The translations under genes were made by a program, and so were the position numbers. From an archaeon (lineage in GTDB: Archaea; Thermoproteota; Thermoprotei_A; Marsarchaeales; Marsarchaeaceae): 35,052 nt of DNA. The stretch lies in assembly GCA_902812505.1 (NCBI GenBank), contig CADDZQ010000008.1, positions 1 through 35,052 on the forward strand. Reading direction: 5' to 3'. The notes under the pieces were generated by a model, which worked only from the letters and a program-made list of their open reading frames with translations, did no database searches and had not been told where the DNA came from. Positions 7,856 to 15,827 of the stretch are shown here, piece by piece (the stretch's first letter is position 1; each line of letters begins with the position of its first letter).

Positions 7856-9105
7856 GATGCATGGATTCATTTGACTCCTCTATTAGATACGCTGTGGTGC
7901 TATGTGGAGGCTCTGGCAGAGACATGGAGCCCCTCTCGGTGGGGTTGCCTAAATCTCTGATAACACTTCTCGGCGTGGATGTGCTAACCCGTATACTTCA
8001 GGGGCTCAAAACTGCGGGAATAGAGGGGGTTATCGTAGTTATCCAGGGCAGCGAGCAGCTCAGACGGAGGGCACTACAGGTGGGTGAGGAGTTAGGGCTC
8101 GAAGTTGAGGTGGTGGAGCAGGGCTCCTTAAGGGAGGTTTGGGGTGCACTCGTTGCGGCTAAGAACTCATTGGTCGGCCGTGTTGGTGAAGGAAGCTTCC
8201 TTCTGAGCTATGGCGACATAGTCTCAACCCCCCGCTTCTATGCGAAGCTTGTAGAGGATTCATCAGCCGCTGGCTACCCTGTTGCCTCAGTTGTGCTCCA
8301 AAAGGATGTTACCACTTATGGTGTGGTTAAACTGGGGTCGAACGGTGCTATAGAGAAGATAGTGGAGAAGCCCGTGTCGCTCGACCCAAATATGGGCGGC
8401 TATGTGCTCGCAGGCGCGTTTGTGCTTCCAGCATCGATATTTGAGTTTGGAGGGGAGGAGGATGGGTTTATCGGCGTGCTAAACAGATTTGCTGAGACTT
8501 ACACTCTTGGAATAAGCGTTTGGGAGGGTGTGTGGGTGGATTTGGGCTACCCTTGGGATGTTCTCACCGCGTCCTCAAAGCTTCTAGGCGAGTTAAAGCA
8601 GAGTTCTATCAGCATTCACTCTAGGGTGTCCCCTACGGCGATAATAGAGCCCCCGGTGGTTATCGAGGAGGGTGCAGTAGTTGACCACCACGCGGTTATT
8701 AGGGGACCAGCGTATATTGGTAGGAATGTGTACGTGGGAACTGGCGCCTTGGTTCACAGCTTTTCCTCTCTTGAGGAGGGGGTGTCTATTGGAGCGTACA
8801 CGGAGGTTAGTGGGAGTGTGTTAGGGCCTGGAACATGGGTTGGGAGGGGTTGCTTTGTTGGTAATAGCGTGGTTGGTATGAAGGTTGTTTTTGAGCCACA
8901 TGTGACAACTCTGAGTGTTCTTCGCGACTCTGAAATGCCTGCAAGGCTTGAGCCCACAATAAGTAACGGTCGACCAATCCATAAAATGGGCTCAGTTATT
9001 GGAAATGGTGCAAGAATAGGTGCTAACAGTGTGCTCTATCCCTCATCTAGGGTTGAAACCAACGCGACTATTTCCCCGAACACTGTTTTGCGTAGCCGCG
9101 TGTAA
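7852..9105 (+). CDS. Sugar-1-phosphate nucleotidyltransferase with left-handed beta-helix domain (GlmU-like)
   Basis: 417-residue two-domain protein. Residues ~10-245 are a Rossmann-like nucleotidyltransferase, with LCGGSG at 17-22, PKSL (Lys34), YGDI with the metal-binding Asp near 123, VEKP and WVDLGYPWDVL. Residues ~255-415 are hexapeptide repeats forming a left-handed beta-helix, as in GlmU and the Sulfolobus sugar-1-phosphate nucleotidyltransferase/acetyltransferase. The position of the usual signature Arg in GG-x-G-x-R-L is Asp24, and Arg sits one residue earlier (Arg23), an unusual change. Coupling to glmS by a 4-base overlap suggests a role in making UDP-GlcNAc or a related nucleotide sugar; phosphoglucosamine mutase is not in the window. 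The start is GTG 7852 or ATG 7861. Confidence 0.85.
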   Translation: MRCMDSFDSSIRYAVVLCGGSGRDMEPLSVGLPKSLITLLGVDVLTRILQGLKTAGIEGVIVVIQGSEQLRRRALQVGEELGLEVEVVEQGSLREVWGALVAAKNSLVGRVGEGSFLLSYGDIVSTPRFYAKLVEDSSAAGYPVASVVLQKDVTTYGVVKLGSNGAIEKIVEKPVSLDPNMGGYVLAGAFVLPASIFEFGGEEDGFIGVLNRFAETYTLGISVWEGVWVDLGYPWDVLTASSKLLGELKQSSISIHSRVSPTAIIEPPVVIEEGAVVDHHAVIRGPAYIGRNVYVGTGALVHSFSSLEEGVSIGAYTEVSGSVLGPGTWVGRGCFVGNSVVGMKVVFEPHVTTLSVLRDSEMPARLEPTISNGRPIHKMGSVIGNGARIGANSVLYPSSRVETNATISPNTVLRSRV

Positions 9106-9163
9106 ACCCACTAGCGTAAAACCTTTTAGAACCCACCGCTCCTCATTTTTTCGTCCAAAAAGT

Positions 9164-9171
9164 CTATATAA
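9164..9171 (+). promoter_or_regulatory. TATA box for reverse gyrase gene
   Basis: CTATATAA, centre 28 bases before the TTG at 9196. No in-frame ATG exists between the preceding stop (9172-9174) and this codon. Confidence 0.65.
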
Positions 9172-9195
9172 TGATGGCAGAGTAGTGAAGCAGCA

Positions 9196-12100
9196 TTGAC
9201 CGAATTAGCAATATTCGTTTCAGCCTGCCCAAACTGTGGTGGGATGATTACAAGTAGTAGACTTGAGAGAGGCCTTCCCTGTGAGAAGTGCCTGCCTGAA
9301 CCAGTTGACCCCGCTACTCGTAGTATTGAAGAGTGGCACAGCTTGGTCGCGTCGCAGCTAGACAGGCAGGGTACGCTTAACCGCTACCGTGAGTTAGTTA
9401 ACCTCGAAGATAGAGCCAAGGAATTCGTGAACGTCTTCCATAGTTTAACATCCAGGGAGCCTTGGAGTGCTCAGCTAACCTGGGCTAAGAGGTGTCTGAG
9501 GGGGGAGAGTTTCTCTATAATAGCGCCCACCGGAGTTGGTAAAACCACGTTTCTGAGTGTGTTGGCGGTGTACATGGCGAGGATGGGTAAGAGGGTGCTT
9601 ATGGTGTCGCCCACAGCTCTGCTGGCACGTCAAACCGCTGGGTGGGTTAAGAGGTATTCGGCGGTGTACGACCACACAATAAAGGTGGCTGAATTACACG
9701 GTGAAGAGCCTGGTAAGGCTAAGAGGGAGGCGCTGAGCATGGTTGATGATGCTTCGGCTAACATAGTGGTGGTCACCGCCGCTGGATTGGGTAACCTTTT
9801 TGAACGTCTCCTCAAAATTGGCTTTGGCTTAATACTTGTGGATGATGTGGATGCATTGCTTAGGAAGAGTGTGAATATTGACAGGGTTATAAGACTGTTG
9901 GGTTTCAGCGAAGAGGTGCAGGGGATCGCCACTGAAGCCATACTCCTGCGCATCCGCCTTGCAAGACTCTTCGCTCAGGGTGAAGTGAGAACTGAGGAAG
10001 TGGACTCACTGCTAAGTAGGTACAAGACGCTGAGAAAACAGATAGATGAATATAAGAATACTCATAGTAACCTTGGGCAGCTTATTGTGTCCAGCGCCAC
10101 CGCTCGACCTCGCGGCCTAAAGGTGAAGGTTTTCAGGGAGCTATTCGGCTTCGACGCTGGCTCCTCCGCTACCTACCTTAGAAACATTGTTGATGTGGAA
10201 GCCAAGCTCGATGATGATGTGTTGGGGCAGGTTGTGAGTTTGGTGAAAAGACTGGGAAGAGGTGGCCTCATATTCGTGGCGAAGGATTATGGGAAGGAGA
10301 CCGCTAAGAAGATCGAAGAGGCTCTGAACCAGGCGGGTGTTAAAGCGTCACAGACAAGGTCGTATTTCCACAAGCGTGTGGATGAATTCGCGTCAATGAA
10401 GATAGACGTACTTGTGGGTACGGCTAGCTACTATGGCAAGCTTGTGCGGGGAATAGACCTGCCTCAGTCGGTTAGGTACACGGTTTTCGTAGGTGTCCCA
10501 AAATTCTCGAGTAGGCTCGAGGATGAAGAGCTCTCACCACTTGGGATAATAAGGCTATTGTACGCCATGTCTGAGCTCATTAGGGACCCAATCGAGCGTC
10601 AGAAGACGTTCCAGCAAGCGGTTAAGCTCCGTAAGATGGTGCAGAACCTTTCCCCTTCAGATTTAAGGATGGTGGCGCTCGCAATAAAGGAGAACAGGCA
10701 GCTCACGGGCTATTTGGGTCAAGTTCAGGAGGAGATAGGGGTGGGTAGGATGATATTTCATAACCAGCTTGCCACACCCAACATGCTACACGAGCTCACA
10801 CAGTCCGATAGACTGATCATCCAGGAGACCCCCGAAGGCCCACTTGTTCTCGCACCCGATGTTAAGACGTATATTCAGGCTAGTGGTCGTTCGAGTAGGC
10901 TTTTCGGGGGTAAACTAGCCAAGGGCTTGTCAATTGTGCTTGTGGATAACCCACGGGTTATGTCCGCTCTGCAGCGGTCGATGCAGATAGCCTCATCTAA
11001 TACGAAGTGGTATAAGCTGGAGGAGTTGGATTTGGATGAAGTATTAAGAGATATAGATCAAGACCGTAGGTTTAACGCAAAGGCTAAGTCGGAAACCGAT
11101 CTTATAAAGACGGCTCTACTCATAGTTGAGTCACCCAACAAGGCTCGCACGATAGCCAACTTCTTCGGCAGACCTGGTAGGCTCTACTTTAAAGGTAAGG
11201 TTTTCTATGAGGTTGTAATAAGCAACACTCTCTTCACGATAACATCCTCTGGCGGCCACATTATCGATTTACCCAATGAGGCGAGTAAGAGGGAGAATTA
11301 TGGCGTTATTAAGATGAACAACCACTTTGTGCCTCTCTACGATTTTCTAAGCCGATGTAGAAGCTGTGGTGTACAGTTCACTGGTACCAAGAGTGTTTGC
11401 CCCAAGTGTGGCTCAGAGGATGTTCAGAGCTCGATGGAGGTGGTGGAGGCTCTTAGGAAGGTTGCCGCCGATGTGCCCACTGTTTATATTGGAACAGACC
11501 CCGACTCGGAGGGTGAGAAGATAGCGTGGGACCTAGTTATGCTTCTTTCCCCGTTTACCCCAAACATTAAGAGGGTGAGGTTCCATGAGGTGACCCCCAA
11601 CGCTGTTCTAGAAGCCATAAACAATGCTTCAGACATAAACCTAAACATGGTCACGGCGCAGATAGTCAGACGTATAGATGACAGGTGGGTCGGCTACGGG
11701 CTCACAGAGTTGCTTACAAAGAATAAGCGTAAAGTGTTGACCCACGGTGTGGAGAGGTTGCGTGTACCCGTGGGTAGAGTTCAGCTGCCAACCCTTGGCT
11801 ATGTGATAAAGAAAAGCGAGGAGTTTAAGGCTAATAAGGTTAGAAGGTTTAGGCTAACGTGCGACGCCGGGGGCGGTCGAACGCTTACGGTCTCGCTGAC
11901 GGTGCCCTTCAAACAACTCGACGCAAAACAAGTTAAGGTTCTCAGGGAGCGTCTCGCCAGCTCAGCGGTCATCGTAACCACAGTGGAGAAAGAGAAGGTT
12001 GAGGTCAAACCACCTCCCCCATATACCACTGACGCCATACTTGAAGATGCGTCTCGTAGCTTCGGGTGGTCTGTGGGTGAAATAATGCGTCGCCTACAGG

Positions 12101-12933
12101 ACCTCTTCGAGGCTGGGTTAATAACCTATCACCGCACGGATCACACGCACGTTTCTTCTGCTGGTATCGAGATAGCCCGTGTTTATCTTGAGTCGACTTG
12201 GGGTAAGGAGTGGAAGCAGCTCTTCCAGCCTAGGAAATGGGGTGAAGAAGGGGCTCATGAGTGTATCAGGCCAACCAGACCCCTTAACGCCGAGGAGTTG
12301 AAGCGCCAGATCGACCTGCTGGAGATTCAGGGCGCCGAGTATCTCGATTATAGGCATCTGAGACTCTACGACCAGATATTTAGGAGGTTTATAGCAAGCC
12401 AGATGTCTCCCTCAGTGTTGGTTAAGCAAAGAGCTCAGCTTGAGGTTGAAGGTCTCCAAACTCAGGTGGAGGGGTACGTGGATATCGAAGTTGATGGTTT
12501 TACCCGCGTCAACCCGCCACGTATGACTATTCCTCTTTCTGAAGGTCAAAGCCTACGTGTTATGGAATTAAACTATGCGGTGTCTTCAACGGCGCCTCTA
12601 CCCACGGAAGGTGAAACAGTTGCATATATGAAGGCTAAGAGGATAGGTCGACCCTCCACGTATGCATCCACAATTGAGAAGCTCAAACAGCACGGCTACA
12701 TTTTTCCCACGCCGCGTAACAGGCTTGTGCCAACCACCACAGGTAAGAGTATTTATGGCTTCCTTAACAGCGAGCTAAAGAGCTTAACCACAGTGTTAGG
12801 AGAAGAGTACACCGCTGACCTACAGCAGAAGCTTCAAGGCATAGAGGATGGGTTAATAGACTATAAAGCTATAGTGCAACAGTGTTTTAAAGATTTCCAA
12901 CTTATCAAGAGTATAGCTAAAAGGGTGAATTAG
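9196..12933 (+). CDS. rgy: Reverse gyrase
   Basis: ATP-dependent type IA topoisomerase that introduces positive supercoils; found in essentially all hyperthermophiles and many thermophiles. 1245 residues in one chain. N-terminal zinc finger Cys11/14/29/32; helicase-like half with Walker A APTGVGKT (110-117), Walker B DDVD (216-219, the reverse-gyrase variant of DEAD) and SSATARPRG (motif III); then the topoisomerase half with toprim start VESPNKA (about 644-650), a second zinc finger (CRSCG...CPKCG, about 722-741), toprim acids DPDSEGE (about 767-773) and catalytic Tyr978 in ITYHRTD. All active-site motifs are intact and the length is normal. The start is TTG at 9196. It is a single gene with its own promoter, not split as in Nanoarchaeum. 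Confidence 0.97.
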   Translation: MTELAIFVSACPNCGGMITSSRLERGLPCEKCLPEPVDPATRSIEEWHSLVASQLDRQGTLNRYRELVNLEDRAKEFVNVFHSLTSREPWSAQLTWAKRCLRGESFSIIAPTGVGKTTFLSVLAVYMARMGKRVLMVSPTALLARQTAGWVKRYSAVYDHTIKVAELHGEEPGKAKREALSMVDDASANIVVVTAAGLGNLFERLLKIGFGLILVDDVDALLRKSVNIDRVIRLLGFSEEVQGIATEAILLRIRLARLFAQGEVRTEEVDSLLSRYKTLRKQIDEYKNTHSNLGQLIVSSATARPRGLKVKVFRELFGFDAGSSATYLRNIVDVEAKLDDDVLGQVVSLVKRLGRGGLIFVAKDYGKETAKKIEEALNQAGVKASQTRSYFHKRVDEFASMKIDVLVGTASYYGKLVRGIDLPQSVRYTVFVGVPKFSSRLEDEELSPLGIIRLLYAMSELIRDPIERQKTFQQAVKLRKMVQNLSPSDLRMVALAIKENRQLTGYLGQVQEEIGVGRMIFHNQLATPNMLHELTQSDRLIIQETPEGPLVLAPDVKTYIQASGRSSRLFGGKLAKGLSIVLVDNPRVMSALQRSMQIASSNTKWYKLEELDLDEVLRDIDQDRRFNAKAKSETDLIKTALLIVESPNKARTIANFFGRPGRLYFKGKVFYEVVISNTLFTITSSGGHIIDLPNEASKRENYGVIKMNNHFVPLYDFLSRCRSCGVQFTGTKSVCPKCGSEDVQSSMEVVEALRKVAADVPTVYIGTDPDSEGEKIAWDLVMLLSPFTPNIKRVRFHEVTPNAVLEAINNASDINLNMVTAQIVRRIDDRWVGYGLTELLTKNKRKVLTHGVERLRVPVGRVQLPTLGYVIKKSEEFKANKVRRFRLTCDAGGGRTLTVSLTVPFKQLDAKQVKVLRERLASSAVIVTTVEKEKVEVKPPPPYTTDAILEDASRSFGWSVGEIMRRLQDLFEAGLITYHRTDHTHVSSAGIEIARVYLESTWGKEWKQLFQPRKWGEEGAHECIRPTRPLNAEELKRQIDLLEIQGAEYLDYRHLRLYDQIFRRFIASQMSPSVLVKQRAQLEVEGLQTQVEGYVDIEVDGFTRVNPPRMTIPLSEGQSLRVMELNYAVSSTAPLPTEGETVAYMKAKRIGRPSTYASTIEKLKQHGYIFPTPRNRLVPTTTGKSIYGFLNSELKSLTTVLGEEYTADLQQKLQGIEDGLIDYKAIVQQCFKDFQLIKSIAKRVN

Positions 12934-12948
12934 CTTTTGCTACGACCT

Positions 12949-13116
12949 TTATGTCTGGGTGCGGGTTGTCGCGTTTAGTGTGAGCCATCCGAAGAGGCAC
13001 ACTAGTCCACCCATCATCGCGGCGTAGAGGGGGTTGTGGCTCACGCTAAACGTGAGGCCAATCATGCCTATAAAGAGTATGAGTACAACTATTGTGTAAA
13101 CAAGCTTGGTGTTCAC
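12949..13116 (-). CDS. 55-residue two-helix membrane protein, unknown
   Basis: Small frame not long enough for usual gene calls. It starts with GTG (13116-13114) directly after an in-frame TAA and ends with TAA at 12949. A GGTG element sits about nine bases upstream. Two hydrophobic stretches, residues 5-24 and 31-48, are separated by SVSHNPLYA, and the C-terminus is polar (TRTQT). The distribution of hydrophobic residues and its position 14 bases after the stop of the 127-residue membrane protein on the same strand suggest a real, co-transcribed gene. No family is recognised; the SHNPL turn faintly recalls small subunits of NuoJ or MnhC type, but this is not evidence of function. Confidence 0.55.
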   Translation of the reverse strand: MNTKLVYTIVVLILFIGMIGLTFSVSHNPLYAAMMGGLVCLFGWLTLNATTRTQT

Positions 13117-13130
13117 TTATGCGCACCGTT

Positions 13131-13514
13131 TTAACCAAAAGCGGGGGGCACGAAGTCTGAGAGAGCCTTCTTCCCTTCAGCTCTGCTACGCTTAAAGCGC
13201 ATATAGGTGGCAACACCGAGCGCCACTAGTATCACGCCGTATGCAAGGGTTGGAGCGGAGTATGGCCACGGCTTAAACAGAAGCATCCCAAGCAGTGAGT
13301 AAACCAATTCAACCACTCCAAGCACGGCTGTAGCCATATAGGATTTCTCCTCTCCAAGGTATGCTAAGAAGAAGAGTATGAGTGAACCTACCGCCATAAG
13401 AGCGAACATGATATAGCTGAGTAACCCACCGATAAGCACGGCTCCAGCGATCAACACGGGTATGTTAACTGCTAGAGAATATCTGTGGACCGCGTAGACT
13501 CTAGCTTCTCCCAT
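13131..13514 (-). CDS. Four-helix membrane protein, unknown
   Basis: 127-residue protein with four predicted membrane helices (about 17-38, 40-54, 60-82 and 88-105) and a basic cytoplasmic tail (RFKRSRAEGKKA). I do not recognise a family. ATG at 13514 lies about 29 bases from a clear TATA box (13538-13548, minus strand), so the message is probably leaderless. The likely partner is the 55-residue membrane protein downstream. The gene is oriented tail-to-tail with reverse gyrase and in the same direction as the nucleotidyltransferase and glycosyltransferase genes, but has its own promoter. Confidence 0.7.
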   Translation of the reverse strand: MGEARVYAVHRYSLAVNIPVLIAGAVLIGGLLSYIMFALMAVGSLILFFLAYLGEEKSYMATAVLGVVELVYSLLGMLLFKPWPYSAPTLAYGVILVALGVATYMRFKRSRAEGKKALSDFVPPAFG

Positions 13515-13537
13515 ACCTTTCGAACAAGGGTGACCCC

Positions 13538-13548
13538 AATATATCTTT
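13538..13548 (-). promoter_or_regulatory. TATA box for the four-helix membrane protein gene
   Basis: Minus strand reads AAAGATATATT, about 29 bases upstream of the ATG at 13514. Confidence 0.6.
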
Positions 13549-13615
13549 TACCAAGCGCTAACACGCCCTGCAGGTTTTTGTCGCGATCCATGACTCTATG
13601 TGTCTCCCAAGTTCC

Positions 13616-14587
13616 TCAGCTATGGGTTGTCTTCTTTGGCTGGTTGGACTGGTCTTTAAAGAATTTGAAGTAGCGTGCTCGTAGCTCCACGTACCTATGT
13701 GATTCGTAGACCAGCTTGTCCCTGGATCTTATGACTCGAAACACATCCTGTTCTCTTCCCTGTAACCTGAAAAGTGTGTTCCTGAATTTGGCTACTATTG
13801 CTAGATATGCGCCGAGTAGTATACTAAGGGGTGTGTCATCTTGTTTTCCACTAAACGCCGTGGGGGGTTGTTTTCGTGGTGGAGGTGAGTTGAATCTCGG
13901 ATAGTATGCCTTTATCCATTCAGTGTTTGCGAGGTACCAGCCTAGTGTCTCCCCTCCTTTAACCGGCTTTAGGTTTATGAGTTCGCGTGCGCTTAGGGGA
14001 TCACACCGACTCTTTAATAACTCTTCGAATCCGCGTTTTGTGAAAATCACACTAAAGCAGAGGTTAGAAATGTTTTCCGAGTCGACTCTTAGAATCCTTC
14101 TGACGCGTATGTAGAGTAGAATCTTAAAGAGCGTGCTCCAAAGGGCGCCATTCTTTGTTATGAGGAATATGTCCACGTCGTCCCCTTTCTTGGCTGAGCC
14201 ATAGGACGCAGAGCCGGAAACAGCCACTACAAGTGTGTCAGCGAAGAGCTTGTGATGTGAGTCTACGAAGCTTTTTACCTGCTGAATCTTTTTGGCTGAT
14301 TCAAGCTGCGTCATCCTAGTGGTCTCTGCGAGCTCTGGGGCTCCCCGCGTAACTACGTATCCCCCTTCAACGAGCAGTGTTTCCCCCAGACACTCTCTGA
14401 TGATGTCTTCTAGCTGATCCGCACTGTGCACTTGGTCAGTGGGCATCAAGTTGAGTAAGTCTCGTAGAGATATCGCAGCATTATTGCTTTGGGCCACTGA
14501 GACGAAGAAGATTATCCGTTCCAGCACGCTTTTAGGTATCCGCTTCTGCGTACTCAACCCTCTCCCATATCCAAGGCTCACTGCCAA
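13616..14587 (-). CDS. MNT-type nucleotidyltransferase domain protein
   Basis: 323-residue protein with a Pol-beta-fold nucleotidyltransferase signature: SGSASYGSAKKGDDVDIFLI, with Gly-Ser at 125-126 and the metal-binding pair Asp137/Asp139. A third carboxylate, expected on a later strand, is not evident in NLCFSVIF. The first ~115 residues are helical and may form a winged helix (VLERIIFF...AISLRDLLN...LLVEGGYVV). The C-terminal ~100 residues are basic and helical. The target (small molecule, protein or nucleic acid) is unknown. The frame overlaps the upstream glycosyltransferase gene by 56 bases. An in-frame GTG at 14527, five bases beyond that gene's stop, could be the real start and would give 303 residues. 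Context links it to glycosyl transfer. Confidence 0.72.
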   Translation of the reverse strand: MAVSLGYGRGLSTQKRIPKSVLERIIFFVSVAQSNNAAISLRDLLNLMPTDQVHSADQLEDIIRECLGETLLVEGGYVVTRGAPELAETTRMTQLESAKKIQQVKSFVDSHHKLFADTLVVAVSGSASYGSAKKGDDVDIFLITKNGALWSTLFKILLYIRVRRILRVDSENISNLCFSVIFTKRGFEELLKSRCDPLSARELINLKPVKGGETLGWYLANTEWIKAYYPRFNSPPPRKQPPTAFSGKQDDTPLSILLGAYLAIVAKFRNTLFRLQGREQDVFRVIRSRDKLVYESHRYVELRARYFKFFKDQSNQPKKTTHS

Positions 14588-15509
14588 ACATGTACCGAAT
14601 CATGGCCACGAATAGCGATATACCCTCTATCGCGGTGGTCTTTATAAAACATATCAGGCCCCGCCTTATCACTTGGTGGGCGAGCACATCAATGGCGAGT
14701 TTTGGTTTCAGGATTACTGTGCTTTCGAATGTGTCGGATGTGACGCCGAACCTCTCTTTGAGTAGAACGTGGCCGAGAACTATGCGGGACCTCTGCTTTA
14801 TAAGCCCGCTAACGGTCTTTGGCACAGAGACGCCCACTATGGCTTGGGAGCAATACTCACGCTTCTCGCCCTTAACCGCTAGAAGCACGGAGAAGTATGC
14901 GCCGTCGTTTACCACCTCAGAGGGTATCCGCCAGCTAACGTCACTGGAGAAGCACATTAGCTCGTCGGTGCAGTGTGGCTTCTCGAGCTTTGAGCCCACC
15001 TCTAAGAATAAGTTGTGCAGCTCCCATATGAATTCATAGATCGAGTTTAGCCGGCTCACTGGGTGTGTGGATGGCTTAGGTGAGCCGCACACAAGCCTAG
15101 CCCCAGTGTGTTCTGCGTGCTCGATGAGCCTATCCACGGCTGCTTCATCTAGTTTTGTATCGCCATTCGTGACAACAAGGTAGTCGTATGGATGAGTGTT
15201 GAAGAACTCGAAAATCTTATTCAGCGCGGAGGCCTTACCACCCCGTGTCCCTTCTTCGAGGAGTAGCAACCTTGCGTCAACACTCTGTTTTCTCTTTACA
15301 AGCTCCACCGTGTTATCGGTGCACCCACTGGCCACCACCAGCACATTCTGGATATAACATGATCTTTGGGCTTGGTTTAACACCTTCTCTAAGCAGCTAG
15401 TGATGGTTTTCTCGGAATTGTACACTGGAATGCCTACCAATACACTTCTCTTTTCTCCGCCTGCATTGCTAGAGTGTATAACCCTTTCTCTAGATACCAA
15501 ATCCCACAC
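14532..15509 (-). CDS. Family 2 glycosyltransferase
   Basis: 325-residue GT-A-fold enzyme that transfers a sugar from a nucleotide-sugar donor. Residues ~22-45 carry VLVGIPVYNSEKTITSCL, the donor-binding first strand. ASGCTDNT (about 60-67) corresponds to the D-G-S-T-D-N-T motif, VTNGDTKLD (about 112-120) is the DxD-like metal site, and KQRSR (about 240-244) matches the Q-x-x-R-W-type region. A hydrophobic segment near the C-terminus (about 283-310) suggests membrane attachment. It probably acts on a lipid or surface glycan; the acceptor is unknown. The start is GTG at 15509. The end overlaps the nucleotidyltransferase frame, indicating co-transcription. Confidence 0.85.
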   Translation of the reverse strand: MWDLVSRERVIHSSNAGGEKRSVLVGIPVYNSEKTITSCLEKVLNQAQRSCYIQNVLVVASGCTDNTVELVKRKQSVDARLLLLEEGTRGGKASALNKIFEFFNTHPYDYLVVTNGDTKLDEAAVDRLIEHAEHTGARLVCGSPKPSTHPVSRLNSIYEFIWELHNLFLEVGSKLEKPHCTDELMCFSSDVSWRIPSEVVNDGAYFSVLLAVKGEKREYCSQAIVGVSVPKTVSGLIKQRSRIVLGHVLLKERFGVTSDTFESTVILKPKLAIDVLAHQVIRRGLICFIKTTAIEGISLFVAMIRYMFGSEPWIWERVEYAEADT

Positions 15510-15663
15510 CTATAGAGAGCCAGAGTAGCGACCTATTCCTAATATGTGATTCTAAAAACCTTGTTCCGAATATTGCTCTCTCCGATCTAAAGTGGGATAA
15601 TAAGCTATCTAGGTTTGTATATACCGCTTTAATGGCCAAACCACGCATAAATATTTGAGTCGG

Positions 15664-15671
15664 ATATAAAA
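15664..15671 (+). promoter_or_regulatory. Strong TATA box with no gene behind it
   Basis: ATATAAAA preceded by CGG and followed by GTAAAAAGG. Transcription would start near 15694 on the plus strand, into the gene-free spacer. A second candidate, CTATATAC, lies at 15741-15748. Confidence 0.5.
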
Positions 15672-15689
15672 GTAAAAAGGTAATTCACA

Positions 15690-15827
15690 ATGCCTTACCA
15701 ATCTATTGCAAATAGTTGCAGGTGCAGGCTGGGCTGTTAGCTATATACATGGTTCGCCCCGGATGGGTGAACTCCGAGTCAAACATATGGCTACGCTTAG
15801 CTATGTTGAGTAGAACTCTACATACCC
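15690..15827 (+). ncRNA. Candidate structured RNA, unidentified
   Basis: The spacer 15510-15827 holds no credible protein gene but does contain a row of hairpins behind a strong TATA box. TGCAA (15707-15711) pairs with TTGCA (15716-15720). Bases 15752-15759 pair with 15765-15772 (eight pairs, one G-T; loop CGGAT). Bases 15779-15793 pair with 15798-15809 (twelve pairs, a two-base TG bulge, loop CGCT). The 5' end also has GGTAA/TTACC (15679-15699). Strand is uncertain, because hairpins fold on both; the plus strand is favoured by the promoter. On the minus strand the same hairpins would lie in the 3' trailer of ilvE. No match to tRNA, SRP RNA or RNase P RNA is visible. Confidence 0.35.
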
